From an uncultured Mycoplasma sp. (GTDB lineage Bacteria > Bacillota_I > Bacilli_A > Mycoplasmatales > Metamycoplasmataceae), in assembly GCA_949284615.1 (NCBI GenBank), contig CASDWL010000087.1, forward strand, positions 1 to 13,380: 13,380 nucleotides of DNA. Reading direction: 5' to 3'. Positions 10,050-13,380 of the stretch are shown here, in pieces. Made by a program: the position numbers and the translations under genes. The notes below the pieces were generated by a model. It was not told the origin of the DNA. It ran no database searches and saw only the letters and a list, made by a program, of their open reading frames with translations. Position 1 is the stretch's first letter. Every line of letters starts with the position of its first letter.

Positions 10050-10606
10050 ATAATAAATAAATTATCTGTTTTTTTTCAAGGGGATTTTTTGTCTATATGA
10101 TCTATAAATAATTTTCCTTGAAGATGATCTAATTCATGTTGTAAAACAATAGCAACATAATTTGATTTATCATGTCTTACAACTTTTTTTTCAAAATATG
10201 AGTAGCCTTCTACAATTATTCTATAACTTCTTTTTACATAACCATCTTGGTGAGGTTCTGAATCCTTAACACTTAAACAACCTTCTCCTTGTTTTAATGC
10301 AACTTGATTTTCAGATTTTGAAATTACTTTAGGATTAATTAATAAATCCTTAAAAACTATATTATGCTCATGATCTTCAATGTAAATATAGAACATATTT
10401 TTTGGTATTCCATATTGAATAGCAGCAACACCTACAGCAGGTCTGAATTTTGAATTAGGTTTAATACTATCCTCAACATGATAAATCATTTTTTTTGCTA
10501 ATAATTCATCTTCATCACTTAATGGGATAGACACATCTTGAGATTTTTGTCTTAAAATTTTATTTGGCAACTGAACAATATTAATTTTGTATTTTTCATT
10601 ATTCAT
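10046..10606 (-). CDS. def: Peptide deformylase
   Basis: This metalloenzyme removes the N-formyl group from new proteins. The three conserved motifs are present: GVAAIQ (59-64), EGCLS (108-112, metal ligand Cys 110) and HELDH (157-161, His 157 and His 161 as ligands, Glu 158 catalytic). TGA at 10076-10078 is Trp 177; the frame continues ten codons to TAG at 10046-10048, giving 186 residues. Reading TGA as stop would clip the tail. The start at 10606 is six bases after the prkC stop, with AGAAGGAAG overlapping the last prkC codons as a ribosome-binding site. It is the last gene of a gmk-prpC-prkC-def run. Confidence 0.95.
10048..10076 (+). terminator. Intrinsic terminator of the kinase gene, inside the def coding end
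   Basis: AGATAAT (10048-10054) and ATTATCT (10061-10067) form a 7-bp stem with a 6-nt loop, followed by G and eight T (10069-10076). The hairpin begins inside the kinase stop codon. All of it lies within the last ten codons of the opposing def gene. On the minus strand no T-run follows, so it acts in one direction only. The stem is all A-T except one G-C pair, so strength is uncertain. Confidence 0.65.
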
Positions 10607-10612
10607 TGCAAT

Positions 10613-11518
10613 TTACTTCCTTCTACTAAATAAACTAAATTTTCTTGAAGCAATTTCTTTTTCATCTAGTATTATAGGTTTTTCTGTTGCTCTTTTTTGA
10701 GATAAACAATCAGATAAATCTGCTTCTAATTGTCTCATTGATTGATAACGTAAATTCTTATTTTTAGCAGTAGCTTTAGTTACAATATTTGCTAAAGCTT
10801 GAGGAATATTTGGATATATTTTATTTACTTGTGTAATTGTATCTGTTCTATGTTTTAAGGCAGTCTCTAAAGGTGTTTTTCCTCTATGAGGAGGATGACC
10901 AATTAACATTTCATATAAAATTATTCCTAAAGCATAAATATCTGATTGAGGTGATGCTTCTTGTTTATCAATTAATTCAGGAGCTAAATAATGTACAGAT
11001 CCAATTACTTTTCCTGTTTGAGTAAATCTAGTAGTATCTGAACCAATTGCAATACCAAAATCAATAATTTTAACTTGACCTGTATTTGTAATCATGACAT
11101 TAGATGTTTTTAAATCTCTGTGAACAATATTTTGAGCATGAATTTCAGCAAAACCTTTTGCAATTTGAATTGCATAATCAACAGCACGATCTGGTTGAAG
11201 TCTTCCTTGAATTTCAATAATTTCTTTTAACATTTTACCTTGAACATATTCCATGGCTAAATATTTAATATTTTTGTCATATTTACCTTCATAAAAACGA
11301 ACAATATATGGAGATTTAATGTATTGAACTAATCTCATTTCTTCTTTAAATCTTTGTTGATTTGAAGTTGGTGTTGTTGAATCTAAATTTAAAACTTTGA
11401 TAGCAACATATTTTCCCAACTCTTTATCTTCAGCCAAGAAAACTCTGGCCATCCCACCAGATCCTATTTCTTTTTTAATAACATATTTTTCAGGAAGATT
11501 AATATTTGAATTTGACAT
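10613..11518 (-). CDS. prkC: Hanks-type Ser/Thr protein kinase PrkC (soluble form)
   Basis: A eukaryotic-like protein kinase of 301 residues. It has the glycine loop GSGGMARVF (from 19), the ATP-anchoring Lys 41 in VAIK, HRDLKTSN (catalytic loop from 133), DFG (153-155), an activation segment with DTTRFTQTGK, and APE in HYLAPEL. The ATG at 11518 is preferred: a GGAGGTGG ribosome-binding site lies upstream, and the longer alternative at 11539 would overlap prpC. After the kinase domain only about 30 polar residues remain, ending FSLFSRRK; there is no transmembrane segment or PASTA repeat as in classical PrkC. It starts four bases after prpC, its presumed partner phosphatase. Confidence 0.95.
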   Translation of the reverse strand: MSNSNINLPEKYVIKKEIGSGGMARVFLAEDKELGKYVAIKVLNLDSTTPTSNQQRFKEEMRLVQYIKSPYIVRFYEGKYDKNIKYLAMEYVQGKMLKEIIEIQGRLQPDRAVDYAIQIAKGFAEIHAQNIVHRDLKTSNVMITNTGQVKIIDFGIAIGSDTTRFTQTGKVIGSVHYLAPELIDKQEASPQSDIYALGIILYEMLIGHPPHRGKTPLETALKHRTDTITQVNKIYPNIPQALANIVTKATAKNKNLRYQSMRQLEADLSDCLSQKRATEKPIILDEKEIASRKFSLFSRRK

Positions 11519-11522
11519 AATT

Positions 11523-12257
11523 TTATTCCACCTCCACAATTACAATTGTTAAATTATCTGATGAATGACTTTTGATTGCTTCTGAAATTAAAATATTTGC
11601 TTTTTCTTCAATGCTATCTTTTTGAGACATAATGATTTCAAATTTAGGTTTTTCAATATAATCATGAACACCATCTGAAGTAAGAATTAATACTCTCTTG
11701 TTTTGAGAAGTATTATTATCAATGTTAAAAGCTTCTATATTAGTTTTTTTAGAAGGTCCTAATGCTGAAGTAAGGGCTGCAGCACCAGGCATTTTTGAAG
11801 CTTCAAATTCAGATATCCCTTCATTTTTAATATAATAGTTCATTAAATTATGATCAATTGTAATTTGATGAAGTTGACCATCAAATATATAAGTTCTAGA
11901 ATCACCTATATTAAAAATAACAATTTTTTTTGTTTCTTTAAATACAATAGCTGATGTAACTGTTGTTCCCATATCCTTTTTATTATCATCTTCACCAGCT
12001 TCATTAATCATATTTTGTTTAGCTTGTTTAATTGTTTCTTTAAATCATTCATAAATATTGTCATTATTTGATTTTAAATAATTCATTCTATTTTTAAATG
12101 TTTCAATAGTTATTGAAGAAGCAAGAGATCCACCAAAATGTCCTCCCATACCATCACAAAGAACTGCTACAAGAACATAGTCATTTTCAAATACATTTGC
12201 TTTGTCTTGATTCTCATCTCTTACTACACCAATATTGGTTTCAATGACATATTTCAT
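11523..12257 (-). CDS. prpC: PP2C-type protein phosphatase PrpC
   Basis: A metal-dependent phosphatase (PPM family) of 244 residues, expected to reverse PrkC phosphorylation. Motifs in order: VRDENQD (12-18), LCDGMGGHFGG (metal-binding Asp 35-Gly 36), MGTT, NIGDSRTYIF, DHNL, LTSALG, LTSDGVHD and SSDNLTIVIV. One TGA(Trp) at plus 12045-12047 lies in YEWFKE. Length is typical. It starts one base after the gmk stop, with GAAGAGGAA as ribosome-binding site inside the gmk end, and its own end carries the GGAGG used by prkC. Tight coupling supports one mRNA for phosphatase and kinase. Confidence 0.95.
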
Positions 12258-12258
12258 T

Positions 12259-12834
12259 TTATTCCTCTTCTTTTTTTATTAAATCTTTGATTTCTTTTAT
12301 TGCTATATTAATATTATCATTTTTAATAACATGTTTAAAATATAATTTGTAGTTCATTTCCATTTCAGCTCTTGCCAATCTCTTTTTAATTTGCTCTTCA
12401 GTATCTGTATTTCTTTCTCTTATTCTTTTCTCTAATTCATTTAACGAAGGTGGAATAATAAAAATTGATATTAATTGATCATCTTTATTTTCATCTTTTA
12501 ATCTTTTAATAATATTTATTGCTCCTGTAGTTTCTACTTCAATTAGAACATTTTTGTTTTGTTGTAATTTTGATTCCACTTCTGAAATTAAAGTTCCATA
12601 TCAATTATCAAAATGATTGTTATATTCCAAGAAAGCATTTTGTTCTATTAATTCAAAAAAATGTTTTTTATCTGTGAAATGATAATGAATTCCATCTATT
12701 TCATTTTCTCTTTTTTTTCTAGTTGTCATAGAAATTGAAAAAGATAGATTTAGTGATTCATCTTTAAATAATTCTTTTTCAATTGTCCCTTTTCCTACAC
12801 CAGATGGACCTGTAATCAATATTATTTTTGACAT
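12259..12834 (-). CDS. gmk: Guanylate kinase
   Basis: Gmk phosphorylates GMP to GDP. The 191-residue protein has the P-loop GPSGVGKGT (9-17), the GMP-binding SFSISMTTRKKRENEIDGIHYHF, an EYNNHFDNWYGT motif with TGA-encoded Trp, and the lid segment RIRERNTDTEEQIKKRL. Length is normal for the family. The ATG at 12834 directly precedes the P-loop strand. It is the first gene of the minus-strand operon gmk-prpC-prkC-def. No Shine-Dalgarno sequence precedes it. Confidence 0.96.
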
Positions 12835-12846
12835 ATTTAAATATAA

Positions 12847-12852
12847 ATTTTA
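12847..12852 (-). promoter_or_regulatory. Putative -10 box of the gmk operon
   Basis: TAAAAT on the minus strand lies 12 bases before the gmk ATG, in line with the short-leader promoters elsewhere in the window. TATATT (plus 12840-12845) is an alternative five bases before the ATG. The -35 position (about plus 12870-12875) has no good match and lies next to the inverted repeat at 12878-12903. Confidence 0.35.
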
Positions 12853-12877
12853 ATACTTTGTATATTTTTTTCATACA

Positions 12878-12903
12878 TTTTCCACGTGGATTAACGTGGA
12901 AAA
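12878..12903. repeat. Perfect inverted repeat with three CCACG motifs upstream of gmk
   Basis: TTTTCCACGT (12878-12887) and ACGTGGAAAA (12894-12903) are perfect 10-bp inverted arms around GGATTA. Inside it, TCCACGTGGA (12881-12890) is itself a perfect palindrome, so three CCACG units lie within 26 bp: one on the plus strand and two on the minus strand. Each nine-base unit (TTTTCCACG twice, TAATCCACG once) matches 7 of 9 positions of the DnaA-box consensus TTATCCACA. No T-run follows, so it is unlikely to be a terminator. It may be a protein-binding site just upstream of the gmk promoter. Confidence 0.7.
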
Positions 12904-13076
12904 GTAGTATAACTTATTATTTTTTAGAAAAAATTTCAAAAATATAAGTAATTTTTTGATTTTTCCGCATATTAGAATATGAAAGGAGAAGATGATGACA
13001 TAAATTATATTTAAAATAATTCAGGTTAATCTTAAACTTAATAAATATTTAAAACTAAAATAATGAAAAGGAGAAC

Positions 13077-13380
13077 ATGTTTCAATACAAAATTTTTATC
13101 CATCATCTGAATACAAAAATAATGTACTAAAAAATAATAAAGATTATAAGTCAATTGATGATGAAAATTTAATAATTTATGAAATTCAAAAAAAATATGA
13201 AGTTAAATCTTATTATTTCGATCGGATGAATAATGATATAACATCAAATGTAGATTTATGAAATAAAAGTGTTTTTGGCAATTGTGACATTAGATTAATT
13301 TGGGATAATAGAACAAATTTATTTTCTTTTAGATTTTTATTTAATGAAAATAATATAAATGAAATATCTTTTAAATTTAA
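13077..13380 (+). pseudogene. Unrecognised gene, apparent frameshift near its start, cut by window edge
   Basis: AAGGAG at 13068-13073 precedes an ATG at 13077 that gives MFQYKIF and then stops at TAA 13128-13130. A second frame (codons starting at 13064 and open to 13380) has no ATG before 13229, but carries on as FYPSSEYKNNVL and then about 85 residues. One extra T in the run at 13093-13097, or one extra A just before, would join the two frames. I do not recognise the protein. It is Asn/Lys/Tyr-rich and hydrophilic, with one TGA(Trp) at 13259 and one TGG(Trp) at 13298. It could be a true frameshift, a phase-variable tract, a sequencing error, or a gene with a non-ATG start. The 3' end is outside the window. 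Confidence 0.5.

Larger units (their letters stand above)
12835..13076. other. 242-bp non-coding region between gmk and the right-end gene
   Basis: No gene of credible length is present on either strand. Besides the inverted repeat at 12878-12903 there is a short hairpin CATAT-TAGA-ATATG (12968-12981) directly before a strong AAAGGAG (12982-12988) and two consecutive ATG codons (12992 and 12995), which open only a three-codon frame. A second AAGGAG (13068-13073) precedes the ATG at 13077. Tiny frames of 11 codons (ATG at 12979) and 19 codons (ATG at 13063) also exist; none is supported as a gene. Confidence 0.6.

Noticed and set aside
10837..11025. 62-codon plus-strand frame inside prkC
   Set aside because: It overlaps the kinase C-lobe in antisense and lacks a start signal or recognisable motif.
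11519..11539. Upstream prkC start at 11539 (MWRWNKIM...)
   Set aside because: It would overlap the end of prpC, its TGG codons come from the prpC frame and the GGAGG site, and the ATG at 11518 has that site correctly upstream.
12919..12934. ATTTTTTAGAAAAAAT palindrome
   Set aside because: The loop is too short for an RNA hairpin and the arms are A/T homopolymers, common by chance here.

Overview
The window is strongly AT-rich. Twelve protein-coding genes (11 complete and recognisable or hypothetical, one cut by the right edge) are readable only if TGA is translated as tryptophan (genetic code 4). I count about 36 in-frame TGA codons at Trp positions against only four TGG codons, and every gene stops with TAA or TAG. 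This places the sequence in a mollicute (Mycoplasma in the broad sense). The species cannot be fixed from sequence alone.

Layout from left to right: secA (+); a bidirectional terminator; a single tRNA-Gly(UCC) (-); rbgA (+), which ends one base from the end of apt (-); a 117-bp divergent region holding a CIRCE-like heat-shock operator; dnaJ, a small hypothetical gene and cmk (+), packed with a 1-nt gap and a 7-bp overlap; metG (+) with its own -10 box; a formate/nitrite-transporter family (FNT) gene (-); a small choline-kinase/aminoglycoside-phosphotransferase-fold kinase (+); and a tight minus-strand operon gmk-prpC-prkC-def. The last 550 bases hold a 242-bp non-coding stretch with a perfect inverted repeat and the start of an unrecognised plus-strand gene that runs off the window and appears frameshifted near its start.

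Most of the content is core housekeeping: protein export (SecA), 50S subunit assembly (RbgA), chaperoning (DnaJ), nucleotide salvage (Apt, Cmk, Gmk), translation (MetRS, tRNA-Gly, peptide deformylase) and reversible Ser/Thr phosphorylation (PrkC with PrpC). FNT and the small kinase are the accessory-looking parts.

Three organisational themes stand out. First, genes that open a transcription unit generally lack a Shine-Dalgarno (SD) sequence and have a TAAAAT/TATAAT-type -10 box only 9-13 nt before the ATG, which suggests leaderless mRNAs; genes inside operons tend to have purine-rich SD-like sequences. Second, gene ends are very compact: the kinase and def share one CTAG as opposing stop codons, with the kinase terminator lying inside the def coding end. 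Third, a CIRCE-like operator with the canonical 9-nt spacer overlaps the dnaJ -35 region, which may place cmk under heat-shock control. I found no CRISPR array, insertion sequence, prophage or other complete novel system. The least explained region is 12835-13380.
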